Under the pieces are notes generated by a model. That model saw only the letters and a program-made list of their open reading frames with translations, did not search any database and was not told the origin of the DNA. Below, in pieces: positions 1-13,482 of a stretch of DNA of 64,000 nt. Made by a program: the position numbers and the translations under genes. Source of the stretch: Imbricaverruca yamaguchii (taxonomy: Eukaryota; Arthropoda; Thecostraca; Neoverrucidae); assembly GCA_034440575.1 (NCBI GenBank), contig JAOTOL010001525.1, positions 206,501-270,500 on the forward strand, in the 5' to 3' direction. The number at the start of each line of letters is the position of its first letter. Position 1 is the stretch's first letter.

Positions 1-2326
1 GGCCTCAGGGCCTTCAGGGCCTTCCCGTCATCTTCACCCGCAAGCGTCTCCCTCAAGTAGATGTCATACCCCAGGATATTCTTCCCGGTTGGTGGTTCAG
101 ACACGAAAAGCAGACACGAACCCATTGCCAAAAAATACTGAAATGATAACTTGATGTTCTCTTGTTTGTTGTTGTCCTCACCTCAAACATTTATTTAACT
201 AGTTGATAACTCAACACAATATATCATGAAATGCTAATGCCACTGGCACATATTCCATCCCTTCCCTACTGGAACAAAATGTCGGACTGGACTCCCCTCC
301 CCAAACCACAGATCATACAGAGCGACGCGTAGTGACTTCAATTGTACATTTCGCCACAAACATCCCCCGCACCACTTATAATTTGTTCGCCAGGAATTTG
401 TGCGCTTGAGAGCATCGCCAGCGTCAATTTTATAAATAGAATATGCAGTCATTTAAATTTCGATTTTTCACTGGATCAACCTGCTCAAAACACCCATATT
501 ATGAATATTGTTTAGCCAGATGGGACAACAAACTAAATTCAGTTCATCCGGGAGAAATGGCAAGAATATCAGAAATTTTACAACATTGATCTGTAAATTG
601 ACGTAGGTTAGGGTTATCAGAATTTAAAAAAATAGTCAGGCTTGTGTTCTACATACCAAACTACACCATTTGCACACCAATCGCAATTGAATTACAAAAA
701 GACAAAAAAGTATGACCCAGCCTAATCCTGCAGCACTTTAGACATCGCCCCATGCAAAAATAAGAAGATTGCATTCAACTGATTGACATACGTCTGAGGT
801 AATAAGTTTTGGCAAATGCATAAAAGTCGCAAATGTTGTACTTCTCAGAGAACACAAATTCCAGAATGCGTGCTTGATGTCAAGGTAGGATGAGATTTTC
901 CAACCATGCAAGCGAAAAAATCAAACACAAACAAAGAACACAACACAGAGAAACACAAACTGGAACTTGCTAATAAACACTCGCCATCATATAATCCAGT
1001 GGGTTTACGATGGCAGGCCTTTTCAGCCAGCTCCACTACACTGTTGAGCACAGACCGGCTGGGCGCATGCGTGTGGACATGCTCTCTCGTACGTACGAGT
1101 CCGGGACAATTAAAAGCCAGTGGTCAACAGATGGGGCTGGGGCTTCCGTGTGACAGGACAATTATTTGCATCTTAAGTCAGATATTTGGTTTTTTGCTGA
1201 TATCTTCCATAGGTCTATATCAGTGCACCCAAGACATGTGTACCTGCTGCTAAAGCACTGGTGGGATGAGTGACTTTCAGTTTCTGCTCATAGCCTTTTG
1301 AGGGATGTTGGGATGTACACAGACCTAGAAGCATGGGTTTGCAGTTGCATACAAGATGCATTATATACTATCCGATATCTCAGGTACATCATGGATATCA
1401 AAATTATCAGATGTGCATTTACATCTCATGCGCAAGTGAACAAGAATTTGACATTTACAACACGACACACTGCTGATCAGCCTGGAACTTGGGGCACCAT
1501 TCCAGATGGCGTGCGTGTGCAGTCACTGGCTAACATGGAGTAGACCTAATTATCTAGCGGGCACGTCATATTTATCAGCTCTGCACACCAAGTCCTCACA
1601 CGTGCAGAGTACGCCCAACTCTCCGCACGAGCTCGTACCACCCAAGTTCAGCGCCGCCAGCCATCCCGTGCTGCGGTTCAGTCTTCGTCCCAAATGACCT
1701 GATCGATGGGCTCTGCAGCATGGACCAGCACCAGACAGACAGGTGCCTCAGAAAATGTTCGGCGTGTCCGATGCCTGTCATGCCTGTCATGGAACACCAG
1801 CACCGACGCCGCGCTGGTGACCCAGCGTGGCGACATCAGCATTTGAGAACGCTGCTAGCAGGCACTTCTTGCCCGGAAGTAATCTCAAAAACTGCAGAGC
1901 CCACGTTGATGATTTGCATAATGGAGAGAAAATTAGACAATGAATATATACACAAAGGAGTGACACGCTAATTAAAGGCAAACATTGCAAGCAACACGGG
2001 CAGTCCGTGGCACCCAAATGAGGTGAGGCAGACAAAATCGCCACATATCGACCAGTATTTTTCATAAGTATCCATTATTATTTTATGTTAAGATGAGTAT
2101 AAACAACTTAATTTGGCGCTGCAAGGTGCCAAACCTATCACCATCGTTCCGAAGTCAGTGGATTTAAACCCTTCCGAAATTCCCGGGAAGTTTTCACATA
2201 TAAAATGGCAGGAAATACAATCACATACTCATATATTATTGAGGTTTTCATATACTTCCATTTCATAATCCGAAATAGCTGACATACTCACACATTTTTT
2301 ATATATTATACATTATAATAACCATT
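1..2326. other. non-coding, nothing recognised
   Basis: Only short open frames without recognisable domains or repeats occur here. Base composition is mixed and no transposon ends or tRNA boxes were noticed. It may lie downstream of the Cdc14 gene or in an unseen intron. Confidence 0.5.
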
Positions 2327-2348
2327 ATATATATATACATATATATAC

Positions 2349-2425
<77 letters not shown>

Positions 2426-2440
2426 TATACATATATATAT
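2327..2440. repeat. (TA)n microsatellite with TACA variants
   Basis: Alternating TA dinucleotides are interrupted by several ATACAT variants. This is a simple sequence repeat with no coding content. Confidence 0.95.
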
Positions 2441-3231
2441 AAAGACCATTCTTATTTTTGTTGTTATTCTCATTGATTATTTGCGCGCAAAATAGATGAA
2501 GTTAGTGGGAAACCCCACATCGATGGAATGCATGCACCATGGCACCCCACGATAAAAGTCTAAATCATAAGTGGACAGAGCCAACATTAAGCGGGCACTT
2601 GCCCTTCAAAAATATACAAAAAGAACACCCATGGTCTAGACGTAAACGAATGAAAAATGGAAAACAATCCTTAATCTAGCTGCAGGTTCCATTTCTGCAC
2701 ATGGGTGATAAGGGCGTGCTATTCCAACCAGCTTAGGTACCTCCACCGGTAGCCTAAATATAATGTTGGCGCCATTCCAGGCCGGATGGATACCACCTTC
2801 CCATGGGGGCACATGCCCCCAGTACCCCAACCATTGTTTACGTCCCTGCACCGAGTGCGGATGAATTATGTTGCAACAGTTATCTCTTACTTGCTCCTTC
2901 CCCTCCTTCTCGACCGCGATCTGCACTTGGTCTGTCTCAGCATACTGTTACTACCCGTGGCACCGCGCGATTCCTGTGACGCTCGACATGAATACAGTCA
3001 TCGTGGGTCCAAGCGAACAATCCTAGTGTTATGGAAAATACGGCTCATATTCGTGGACAAGATTCTTCAAGCTTTCAAATGAACCATATTTGGCCCCATT
3101 TCGATGGTATTTAAGATCGGAAATGTCGTGTGGAAAACACGGAAGTTTCGCTGGAGCGCCTACGAGACTGAGCAATTGTCCAGCCCATGTGACGTCACCG
3201 ATTGCCAAACGATATGGGGGGGCCCCGGCCT
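2441..3231. other. non-coding, nothing recognised
   Basis: No domain-bearing frame or repeat structure was found between the TA microsatellite and the first SINE. Confidence 0.45.
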
Positions 3232-3240
3232 ACCCTGCGC

Positions 3241-3407
3241 TTGGTTGGTTGGTTATTTGTTTTTACGACACATCGACCGTTGAGTCACGCAGCGTCGCCA
3301 ATCTCTCACGCCGATTGGTCGCGGGCGAAGAGTAGCGAGAGGTGAGACTCGAACTCACAACCTTTCGATTGTGAGACGAGCAACTTACCCCTAGGCTACT
3401 CGTCCCC
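3241..3407 (-). mobile_element. tRNA-derived SINE, copy 1 (CCAACC-tailed family)
   Basis: On the minus strand the head reads like a tRNA: a GGGGACGAGTAGCCTAGG start with a box-A-like TAGCCTAGGGG, a CTCACAA anticodon-like loop and a box B GAGTTCGAGTCTCACC. A unique body follows (CGCCCGCG, GAGAGATTGGCGACGCT) and the tail is a GTCGTAAAA motif plus repeated CCAA. A perfect 12-bp direct repeat, ACCCTGCGCTTG, occurs at 3232-3243 and 3408-3419 and is interpreted as the target-site duplication. The anticodon-like CAC suggests a valine tRNA ancestor, but this is uncertain. Two further copies lie at 44.67 and 61.75 kb. Confidence 0.85.
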
Positions 3408-3826
3408 ACCCTGCGCTTGTTACGAAACGAAAACGCACCATATACCGATATGTGCGAGGGGTTAGCCTCTGCCGACAGGTGATAGAGCTGTTTGGAAGCT
3501 ACGATGTACATGGTGTAAATGCAAATGAACTTCAATTTTCCCATAATTTTAAGTCATCAATCCATATTTGTTTCCAGTTTTTAAAGTTTGCAATTTTCCA
3601 GTGGATGAAAGCATCATTTTATGAAAATAACATACGAAAATACTTCCCAGCTCTACTCGGGTGAGGCACTGCCTTGTTGCTTTACATGGACCGACCGCCC
3701 GCAGCAAGTAAGCACAAACAAGCACCAACAAAACAAAAACAAAGCAAAGTAAACATTGCTTACCCATGCGTAGAGGCAGTGGCATGTTTAACTTTTTATT
3801 TGTTGGGGGAGATGACTTCAACTATA

Positions 3827-4036
<210 letters not shown>

Positions 4037-5191
4037 GTACATTATATATATATATCCAAGTAGCACTACGCATTTTTTCTGCCCACTTATTTTTAAACAC
4101 CTAGCGCCGCCCCCGGCAACATACCGCAACATATGACGTACCAGAGGAATCGGCTCATACCAGCTTGATGACAACTCACGAGACAAAGCTGGCAGCTGAG
4201 ACTCGTGGATTTTGTCGCCGGGCTTTGACTCGATTCAGTCGATCTCCCTGCGTTGATTCACCGTCTTCACTCTCTTTACTTTCGATATTTTGGTCATTCT
4301 GAAATGTGTACCGAGGTTAATTAACCAGGGAAGAGGTGGCCGAAGGCTAGCCATCTCTCCGGACAGAAAGTGCATTTAAAAGCGCGCCCACTAATGACGA
4401 CACGTAAAAACACGCAACCTGGGCTACTTACGCCCATCCCGGTCATATGTCACGTCATGGCCACATCAGTGGAAGGCACTGCCTCAGTCGTGGATGATTT
4501 CCAAAAACATATTCCAACGACTATTTCAAACTAGGAATACTGCTTGACGGCAATACAATGTACATTTGGGCATTACACCTTAATGATTTATGCTTCCGAT
4601 ATTACTTATCGTTAGTCCACCTGGCATCGGTACTGGACACACTAGGATTCAGCACTGGAACGAGCGGGGAATCGAGCCATACAGTGAGTTATAAAGAGCA
4701 GGCACGCAGCAGCAGAGACAAATGGAAAACAATGTCGTAGAGGCCGAGTATCTTATAGAGATTTCACATCTCCTAATGCAGACATCAATATTCATAAATA
4801 CCACACAGACCAACCGAAGATCTCATCTTGTTCTAGCACAACATAGAGCCTAGAGTGAGATTCGATATATCACCATCAATACGGCCGACGATGCTGGCCG
4901 TCACTATATTCACACCCTGCTATCGTTGCTGTCATATAGGGACAATTTGCAAGCTAATTCGCTGACTATCGATACTGGCGAACGACATTATTACTGAGAA
5001 AGTGAACTGGAGTAACCCGGCAGGAATCATGCTGCCATCTGGGGCAACTGCTGGCAAAAATACGCGTGCGGTTTGAAAGAACGCAACTTCCTCTACTGTT
5101 GCACGTTTTCAACTGAAATTGGACCACGCAGTCAGGGCAGTCCCTCAAGGTCGTGTCGATGGCACGACAGTCATGCCAACCCGGCCGCAGA
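4037..5191. other. non-coding, nothing recognised
   Basis: Short frames only. I saw no domain, terminal inverted repeat or tandem array. Confidence 0.45.
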
Positions 5192-5230
5192 GGCGGGGAT
5201 GGCCGAGTGGTCAAGGTGTTCAAGTGTGTG
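5192..5230 (+). repeat. possible tRNA-like SINE head fragment
   Basis: The string GGGGATGGCCGAGTGGTCAA matches the 5' half of a Leu/Ser-type tRNA including box A, and is nearly identical to the head of the SINE-like sequence at 35.86 kb. No box B could be recognised downstream, so this is a fragment or a chance match. Confidence 0.35.
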
Positions 5231-5439
5231 CAAGCAGCATCGCATATACCTGGAATTTGTCTTCGTGGGTTTCATAGCGTCGGGACGGCTCCCCCGAAGG
5301 CTTGTGAGACAATGGGCAGGGTTTCTGAGTAATCAAGGGGCTCGTGTCAATCAAAGGGACCCAGTCCACCAGTAGCCATTATAAAGGGTGCTCGTGCCGT
5401 TATGGAAATTCTCTGTGTGGCTCTGGATCCAGATACCAT

Positions 5440-5611
5440 TCACATCAGCTTGGGGCCTTCCCCGCCCGCTAGGAACCCTCTCCGTCAGTACAGGGGCCAT
5501 TTTCGTTGGCTCGAGGGCCCTCCTCGTTGGCTCAGGGGACCATTTCGTGGGCTCAGGGGCCCTCCTTAATTGGCAGGCCCTCTCGGTAAGCTCGGGGATA
5601 CTTCCAACAAT
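5440..5611. repeat. degenerate GC-rich tandem repeat
   Basis: Phrases such as GGCTCAGGGG, GGGGCC and CCTCSTTGGCTC recur at intervals of roughly 25-30 bp. The units are too diverged to fix a period by eye. Confidence 0.5.
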
Positions 5612-7020
5612 CCGAGACCTCTGCGTCTGTCTCAACAGGGTCTCTGCTCTAGAGGACTTTCGCGTTGGGCCTCAACGTCTGCCAATGGGAACTCCGTGTC
5701 GAAGTGGGACCATCTTCATCGGCCCGGGATCCCCTCGATAAATCATAGGCCTCTTTCATCAGCCCTGGGGACCTTCAGGGTCAGTCCTGGGCCCTCACGG
5801 ATTGCCCAGAGGTCCTCTGGAGAGAACTGTCTTGCGTTTATCGTCACGGTCTATGCTGAAACACGTGTCCAACGGTTCCCTTGGACCCCGAAGGAACTTG
5901 GGTGGAGGTCATGACTCAAAGACCCCCTGATCCTGCCGTTGCACACACCATTGCGTTGATTACACTGAGCACACGTTGAACACAACACGTGGAATGTGTT
6001 GGCACATAACCACCCAGCAACAAGCCTATGCTTAGCTGGATGGAGTTGCGGGAGAAGAAAGTTTTAGAAAATCATTTCAAATTATGAGTGTTCTCTACCA
6101 TCTGGCCACAAGCCAGGTACTAACATTATAGTTTGGACCATAACTTCTTGCTGGGATGGATCTAGGGTCAGTCGTATGCCTCCTTTGGGTATGACTACTT
6201 ACAACATTCTTTATTATTAGCTTTATTGCTCTAATACCGGGTGATTTGTATGCTTGTTTATTTGTTTTCCATCTCATAGTTGGGGGTGCCGCGACTTTAC
6301 TGTTTATTTTATTGTGTTAATGTAAGGTGTTTGCAGTCGTCGGGCAAGAGGAGGAGGAGGGGGGGGGGGGGGCGTTTCCTGGTCACCTGATCTTGGGTGG
6401 CGGACATAAAAACACCAGGTCAAACCAATGGACACTGCAACGCTAGAAATCAAAGGAGTTGGAGGAAAAAAGGAAAGAGTTCGGCCACCTAAATGTGAAG
6501 TGTTTTGCTCGTTACTTCCACCGTTGACATTCATAAGTACATTGACCGACCACGGTCAGCTTGCAGATGGCATGATTTACTTTTCTTCACGCATTCGCGT
6601 GTTTTATACATCGCATCGAAATGTCTGAATAGAGGATTCGGATAATTCCCACTACAAGACTAGTCACTGGTCAGCGAAAGGACAACAACCGTAGGCTGAT
6701 GGGCACGGGGTAGAGCGTCGACACCGGCGAGGTGCACAGTACAGGTCAGCCATCGCGCCGAGCCGATCGGAGCGCGACCACCGGACAATGGTGACCATCG
6801 ATTACCACCGGGGACGCGAAGCACGACCCACCATCCACGAGATACGTGACCAGATGGTCGACGCCGGCGGCGGCGGCGAGACGCCGGGAGGGGAGACGGA
6901 CGCTGGCAACCGGTACACTGTTGGCGTCGGCGGACGGCCACCCGAGCTGGGTCGCAGCACGTACATCGACGTCGGAAGACTCTGGTTTCGCGGGAGGTAC
7001 TGCCAGGATGCCGAGCACAT
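5612..7020. other. non-coding, nothing recognised apart from a poly-G tract
   Basis: A purine-rich tract with a run of about 14 G lies near 6359-6372. No gene or element was recognised. Confidence 0.45.
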
Positions 7021-7022
7021 CG

Positions 7023-7730
7023 TCACACCACCGAGATGATGTCACACCAGGACAGGTGATACCGGGCACACCATCACACCACCGAGATGATGTCACGCTA
7101 GGACAGGTCATACCGGGCACACCATCACACCACCGAGATGATGTCACGCTAGGACAGGTCATACCGGGCACACTATCACACCACCGAGATGTCACACCAG
7201 GACAGGTCATACCGGGCACACCGTCACACCACTGAGGTGATGTCACACCAGGACAGGTGATACCGGGCACACCGTCACACCACCGAGATGATGTCACACC
7301 GACAGATACGCACACACACCACGATCACAATACCGCACACAACACACCAAAAAAAAAAAAAAAAAACAATCAATACCGACACTACACACCACCGAGATGT
7401 ATATCAGGAAGGGATACCGGGCACACAAAAAAAAAAAAAAAAAAAAAACAAAACAAAAATACCGGCACACCACACACACCGAGATGATGTCCACGGACAG
7501 GTGATACCGGACACTATCACACCACGAAAAAAAAAAAAAAAAAAGTAAAGATAAAAACTGGATGATGTCAAGAAGTTACGGAACACACAAAAAAAAAACA
7601 TAAGATGATGTCACACCAGGACAGGTATACCGGGCACACCGTCACACCACTGAGATGATGTCACACCAGGACAGGTGATACCGGGCACACCGTCACACCA
7701 CCGAGATGATGTCACACCAGGACAGGTTAC
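7023..7730. repeat. 51-bp minisatellite interrupted by poly-A tracts
   Basis: A unit built on ACCGAGATGATGTCACACC, GGACAGGTSATACCGGGCAC and ACCRTCACACC repeats with a 51-bp period, clearest at 7030-7300 and 7605-7730. Between 7350 and 7600 the units are degraded and carry four pure A runs of roughly 9-24 bases. The open frames in this block reflect the period being a multiple of three and are not considered genes. Confidence 0.9.
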
Positions 7731-8000
7731 ACATGGTCATACTTCTACACCACATGTGACAGTACAGCTATACCGCCACACCATCATACAAGAGCCGGCA
7801 TCACCACAAGGTAGCAGGCTGGTCAAACTCGACGAACAACCATCATAGATGACAGACTATACCACATCACCACGACAGGCGACATCAGTCACCACATCAC
7901 GACGTGCTAGGCGACATCAGCCACCACGTCACGCTGTGGTAGGCGACAACAGCCACCACGACACACCATGACGGGTGTCATCAGCCATTTCATCAAACAA
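7731..8000. repeat. degenerate tandem repeat rich in GCGACATCAGYCACCAC
   Basis: The motif GGCGACATCAGYCACCACRTCAC recurs about three times near 7875-7960 with weaker flanking copies. A similar CACACCACGTCAGCC stretch occurs at about 17,185-17,270. Confidence 0.55.
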
Positions 8001-8286
8001 CTGTCCATCGTTACACACCACAGGTAAACGGTTTGATTCTTTCACATGGTAGGCGGAACATGCCGGGGCAGGTCCGAACTCTTTCAGAACAAGCAGCTCT
8101 GAGCCCAGCTTTCACAGTCAACACTGAGAAAAGGGTGAGAAGCGTACACATTCTCTGAGAATAACAGAGGTTCTCATTTTCCATATTCAAATCAAACTAC
8201 ACAAAACGAGCACTCTGTTCGCGATATGCTGAGAACACCATTCTCAGACGAGAATGACAGTGAGTTGAGACTTACCAAATGCACTC

Positions 8287-10319
8287 ATGCGAAGATACTT
8301 TCAAGACTCGGGAAGGAGAATATCCTTTGGCCTAAGTGAAACCAATCAGACTGAGAATAGCAACTGGTCCAAATTTAATCAACTATGGTCAATTGTAGGG
8401 GAAATTATCAAGGATAATTTGGTAGAGGTTCCAAATTTCAACAGAGCAGACTTTCAAGAAGCCTCAAATGTCGTTAATCTAAAGGCGTATCGAAAAGCTA
8501 GAGACACTGTGAAGCAAAAAAACCAGAGCAGCAAAGCGAGCAAAAGAACTGGATTTAGCTAGAAACTGTAATGGGGACAGTAAAAAGTTCTTTAGTTTCT
8601 ACAAGCTGAGTAAAGTTTCTAGCACAATTGGTCCACTGGAAGTAAACGGGACTACATTGGGTGAGGATAGTGAGATGGTTGAAGAGCGGAGCAAGCAGTT
8701 TAAATCAGTGTTTACATTGGAAGATATGACCAATCTGCCGACCGTACACCATAGTTCAGTGACATGGGATTTGACAAATGATGTTGATTTCATTGATAGT
8801 GATGTTGTTTACAATCATATCAGGAAAATAAAGCCAAACAAGGCAGCAGGACCTGATGATATTTATGCTAGGGTGTTGCGGGAAACTGAAAAGGAACTGG
8901 CATTTCCACTTAGTATAATATTTGTGATCAGTTTCACAAAATGAAATTCCAACCGATTGGAAAAGGGCAAATGTAGTTACTATTTTCAAGAAAGGAGAAA
9001 GAGGGAATGTTGAAAACTATAGGCCAGTAAGTCTCACATCCCTAGTCTGCAAGGTACTCGAATCAATTATCAAGGATAGAATAGTTAGCTATCTGGAAGG
9101 TAGCAGATTGATTCAAGATACTCAACATGGGTTTAGAAAAGGACGATCGTGTCTCACAAACCTCTTGGACCTTTTGAACTTCGCCACAGAACAATTTGAT
9201 CATGGAAATCAGGTTGATGTAGCATATCTTGACTTTAGTAAGGCCTTTGACAAGGTACCCCATAAACGGTTAACGATACAGCTTCAGTCCCATGGTATTG
9301 CAGGTAGCATCTCAAAATGGATAAAGTTGTGGCTTTCAGACAGACAGCAAAGAGTGATGCTAAATGGTACAAAGTCATCATGGCAAAATGTTCTTAGTGC
9401 AGTCCCCCAGGGGTCAGTACTGGGGCCACTACTGCTCATTATATTTGTAAATAACATTGAAAGTGGCCTAAGCAGTAAAGTTTTGAAATTTGCGGATGAT
9501 TTGAAGGTCTTTAGGGCAATAACGGGTCAAGATGAGCATATCTCGCTGCAAAAAGACTTAGACGAACTTGTGAAGTGGTCCGAAGAATGGCAAATTAAAT
9601 TGAATTTTGATAAGTGCAAAATCATGCATGTAGGTAAGCAGCATATGAAGGCTCCATATTTGATGGGTGGCCAAGTGCTATCAGTGACTCAACAGGAGAA
9701 GGATTCAGGTGTTATTCTAAACACAAAACTGGGGGCATCAGAACAGACCAAGGAAGCCAGGAAGAAGGCACTGAGAATGCTCGGGGCAATACATAGGAAT
9801 GTATCATACAGAAGTGAGGAAGTCATCAGGAACCTTTACTGTGCATACATCAGGCCACATTTGGAATACTGCATCAAAGCTTGGTCTCCTAGCTATGAAA
9901 AAGATTGTTGGCTTTTAGAGAGAGTACAAAAGGGGGCTACAAAAATGGTTAATGGCATAAGCAACCTGGAATATGAGGAAAGATTGAAGAAATTGAATAT
10001 GTTTTCACTTAGATATAGAAGGCTGAGAGGAGATCTCATCGAGGTCTTTAAATTTGTCCATGGTCTGGAGAGGGGATATCTTGGGGAAATGTTTGAATTG
10101 AACAGAAATGATGCAATTAGAGGTCATCAATTCAAAATTAAAGTTAACATCAGCAGAACAAGGTTAAGGCAGACTTTCTTCACCAACAGGGTAGTAGAAC
10201 ACTGGAACCAGCTGCCAGAAAACATTGTCAGTAGCAGCACATTGAACATCTTTAAAAACAGCATAGACAATCATTATAAGAATAGAGGGCTTGCTTTTCA
10301 GTATTACAGGGAGGGCTGA
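8287..10319 (+). mobile_element. LINE reverse transcriptase, CR1/jockey-like, 5'-truncated and frameshifted
   Basis: A non-LTR retrotransposon ORF2 remnant. Reverse-transcriptase motifs follow in order: AGPDDI (about 8850), YRPVSLTS (about 9022), GFRKGRS (about 9129), YLDFSKAFDKVPH (about 9223), VPQGSVLGPL (about 9403), the catalytic box as FADD (about 9490) and KLNFDKCKIMHVG (about 9598). A thumb-like tail with RPHLEYC and WNQLP follows. Two frame breaks are visible: an extra A in a run near 8515-8521, and a shift near 8937-8941; from 8940 the frame is open to the stop. The APE endonuclease half is absent. This is a dead copy, and the clade assignment is by motif resemblance only. Confidence 0.9.
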
Positions 10320-12649
10320 TTGACAGATTTGGTGGGCAACTGGTTCAGTGTACAGAGTGCAACCAAGAAGGGCCCTTGTGGCTCATAGTTGCACTAATCT
10401 TTTAAGTCTTTATGTCTTTATGAGACCAGTCCCAAGCGTCACTCTTCGTGGGCCTCAAATATACTCGTGTAAAACCACCTCAGACTCACCAAGCAGATTT
10501 TTGTTCTTGCTGAAACCAATTTACTTGAGAATAGCCATTGGCTTTAACATTCGAAGCTATTGCTCAAAGAAGGCTAGATTCAGATTCAATCAGAAAAATG
10601 CACCGCTTTGGGTTGGAAAGATGCCCCATCAGTAAACTTCAGAGTACACATCCCCCACCTAACGAATTTTTCCGCCGAAAGCACCCCTCCGAGGTAATGC
10701 GCCCCTTCCCCAATGGTAATTACTACATATTGGTTAACCCTTCCAAAGTGCAACCCTGCGGGCTTAAAATGCTTATTAAGCCCGTGTTCTGAATTCTACA
10801 CACACTTAACTAGCTTCAACAGGCGCAAATACACGTACCGTATTCCGAACACAGTTTTTCGGCTCGGGGAACACAGGGCAAATCATCTGTGTTGCTTGCC
10901 GAACACGGCTATGCCCCCAATGAAGTCGGTGTTCAATACATTTCAACCCAATACAACATGATTGCACAAAATCACAAGACTTCATTGTAGCTGTCGTTGC
11001 ACAAGTTATTAGCAGTCGCAAAAGGCGTAACAGGTTGATCTTTCAAAATTGTCACCCTGCAGTTGACCAGATCTATGGTGCAAGGAAGCATAGTAAGCAG
11101 CTGTAGACAATTTTTTAGAGGAATATCATGTCATGCAATTCGACTTATCATTCTTCTCCACAATTATCTTTACACTTCGGACTGCAGTCACTGTGAAGCT
11201 ACAGCTGGGAAACTCCAGACAGATTGCACAGCAATAGCGGCCGGATGCCGTTGGATAAAAATGGACCATGAGTCTAGCATCTATCATCATGACAGCCTGA
11301 ACTTGACAAAGCCTGATACCTGCATTATTTCTCACGATGCCTCGATAGAATTACGCATGAATATTGAGAAACTTACTTGGTCCATGCCATAAATCCGGAA
11401 AACATAGGTAGTCACTGCCTAAAAACTGCACTCATTCAAAGTATTGAGTCCAACGTTCGTGAGCAACTTGACGAACATGTTCATAAGCCGTTTCTTTTCA
11501 ATGAAACCCAACATGCCAAAAAGTGACCGCAACGGTGGTTAGAACATGCACTGCATCGGGCAGGCCAGCAACATGCTCTGGACGATGCACCGACTAGTAA
11601 TCGCCAGACTACTTCTAGAATACGCCATGAGGAGAGTTAAACCTCACGGGCGAATACTTTTAGTAAGCACTCACAGCTTTACATTTCAATTTAGAAAATA
11701 ATAATGCATAGTTTGCTGCCAGAAAGAATAATACAAGATAACAACGCATCGATTACTTGCATACGGACTTGTATCTCATGGACATAATTATATGTAACAA
11801 AAATAGTTTTGACGTAATCAGAACTTTCTGTATGTACGACAGTTGGCATTCACTGCTTTCACGAAGTTTTCCTACTACAATTGAGATGTCCATCCGAAAA
11901 ACATACTCAAAACATGAGTGGCTTGCGAATGCTTTGCTCAGACCAGTCATGCCGAAATCGACTGGAAATTATCTACCAGTGATGTTTTAAATGGGCGTTA
12001 GGCGTCAGACGCCATATTAATCAGGACATCAGGGGGACCCCCAGCAAAGAAAGAAAACAGGTAGATCCTGATGCCATTCAAGAACTCTGAAACATGAGCC
12101 CGCGACAAGCGCGCCCGGATGTTCATTAGTGTGTCCGTGAAGAACACAGTTACAATTTATGATACTCTGTCTCCGTAAAATGTGATGCGAATTGCAGGTA
12201 TGAAAGTTATTTTGTATTCAGACGTCAATTCCATTGCCATTTACAGTGATATATTGCGCACATTGTTACTTTGCGCATTGCATTCTGGAACTTTCCACCA
12301 CAGACAGCCGGACGCTGGCGGCGACGATGGGGGCCCCTGGCCCGTCCCCGACCGCCCGCCGCCATTCATGATATGGTGGGGCGTAAACCATTCCCTGAAT
12401 GTTAATGGGTCCCAACGCCAAAGTAACAGGCAGATTGTCAGATGTCAAACAGATTTGAAACACACACAGGTTTTCTCGATATTGTCTAAGAATATTGCGC
12501 TTATGGGCGTTGAATGGAAATAATGCGTCTACAACCGTGAATTTCTCCTATACAATTTTGGCGTGGCGGGGCCGATACTGTTTAGTATTGTTGAAGGGTG
12601 GAACTTTACGTTACTCTTTGTCATGCCACCCCTCGGCGGCCCTCCGGAT
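10320..12649. other. non-coding, nothing recognised
   Basis: The first part may be the 3' untranslated tail of the preceding LINE. No domain-bearing frame, array or inverted repeat was seen in the rest. Confidence 0.4.
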
Positions 12650-13212
12650 CCTCTGGGCAGCAACCGTCGGCGCTTGACGTGCATCGAGCCATGCCAGAAC
12701 CTCAATAATTCCCGACAGCTTCATGTCAAAAAGTAAAAAATGACAGGGTTAGATATCTATAAAAGTAGTCGAGTATGACACCAGAAGGCAACTGATTCCA
12801 TGGTGGCTTATTTGAGACCATTGGAAATTAATTCGCTAATGTAGAACATCTGATATACAAATAAAAGTAATACAATGTGGTAATACGCGACTCAAATCGT
12901 GGAGTTGAGTGCAAAAATGACAGGGTTAATTTTTTTTTTATATATATATATATATATGCACTCAACTCCACGATTTCAGTCGCGAATTACCACATTGTAT
13001 TACTTTTATTTGTATATCAGATGTTCTACATTAGCGAATTAATTTCATGGTCTCAAATAAGCCACCATGGAATCAGTTGCCTTCTGATGTCATACTCGAC
13101 TACTTTTATACATATCTAACCCTGTCATTTTTACTTTTTGACATGAAGCTGTCGGGAATTTTGAGGTTCTGGCATGGCTCGATGCACGTCAAGGCCGAGG
13201 TTGTGCCCAGAG

Positions 13213-13213
<1 letters not shown>
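12650..13213. repeat. long inverted repeat, arms about 260 bp, loop 43 bp
   Basis: The left arm (12650-12913) and right arm (12957-13213) are reverse complements with only small differences. For example CTTGACGTGCATCGAGCC on the left is matched by GGCTCGATGCACGTCAAG on the right. The 43-bp loop is T- and TA-rich. The arms contain a satellite-like unit, because the phrase TGACAGGGTTA recurs 177 bp apart (12741 and 12918). The transcript of either strand could form a long near-perfect hairpin. Confidence 0.92.

Positions 13214-13266
<53 letters not shown>
13214..13266. repeat. (TA)n microsatellite
   Basis: A pure TA dinucleotide run directly abuts the right arm of the inverted repeat. Confidence 0.95.
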
Positions 13267-13268
<2 letters not shown>

Positions 13269-13482
13269 TAGTCGAGTATGGCATCAGAATGTACCTGATT
13301 TTATGCCCGTTTATTTGAGACTATTGGAAATTAATTCGCTATTGTAGAACATCAGATATTCACTTTGAAGGAAAATAATGTGATAATTTCAGACACAAAT
13401 CTTTGAATTGAGTCCAAAAATTACAGGGTTACATATCTGTAACAGAAGTTGAACATGGCATCAAAAGACAGGTGATTTGGAT
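13267..13482 (+). repeat. diverged direct copies of the 177-bp satellite unit
   Basis: Phrases from the left arm recur in the same order and orientation: AGTAGTCGAGTATGRCA, TTATTTGAGAC, ATTAATTCGCT, GTAGAACATC and TTGAGTSCAAAAATKACAGGGTTA. A further partial unit begins near 13,424. Confidence 0.85.

Noticed and set aside
906..1253. 115-residue plus-strand frame near the window start
   Set aside because: No domain, signal sequence or codon pattern supports it.
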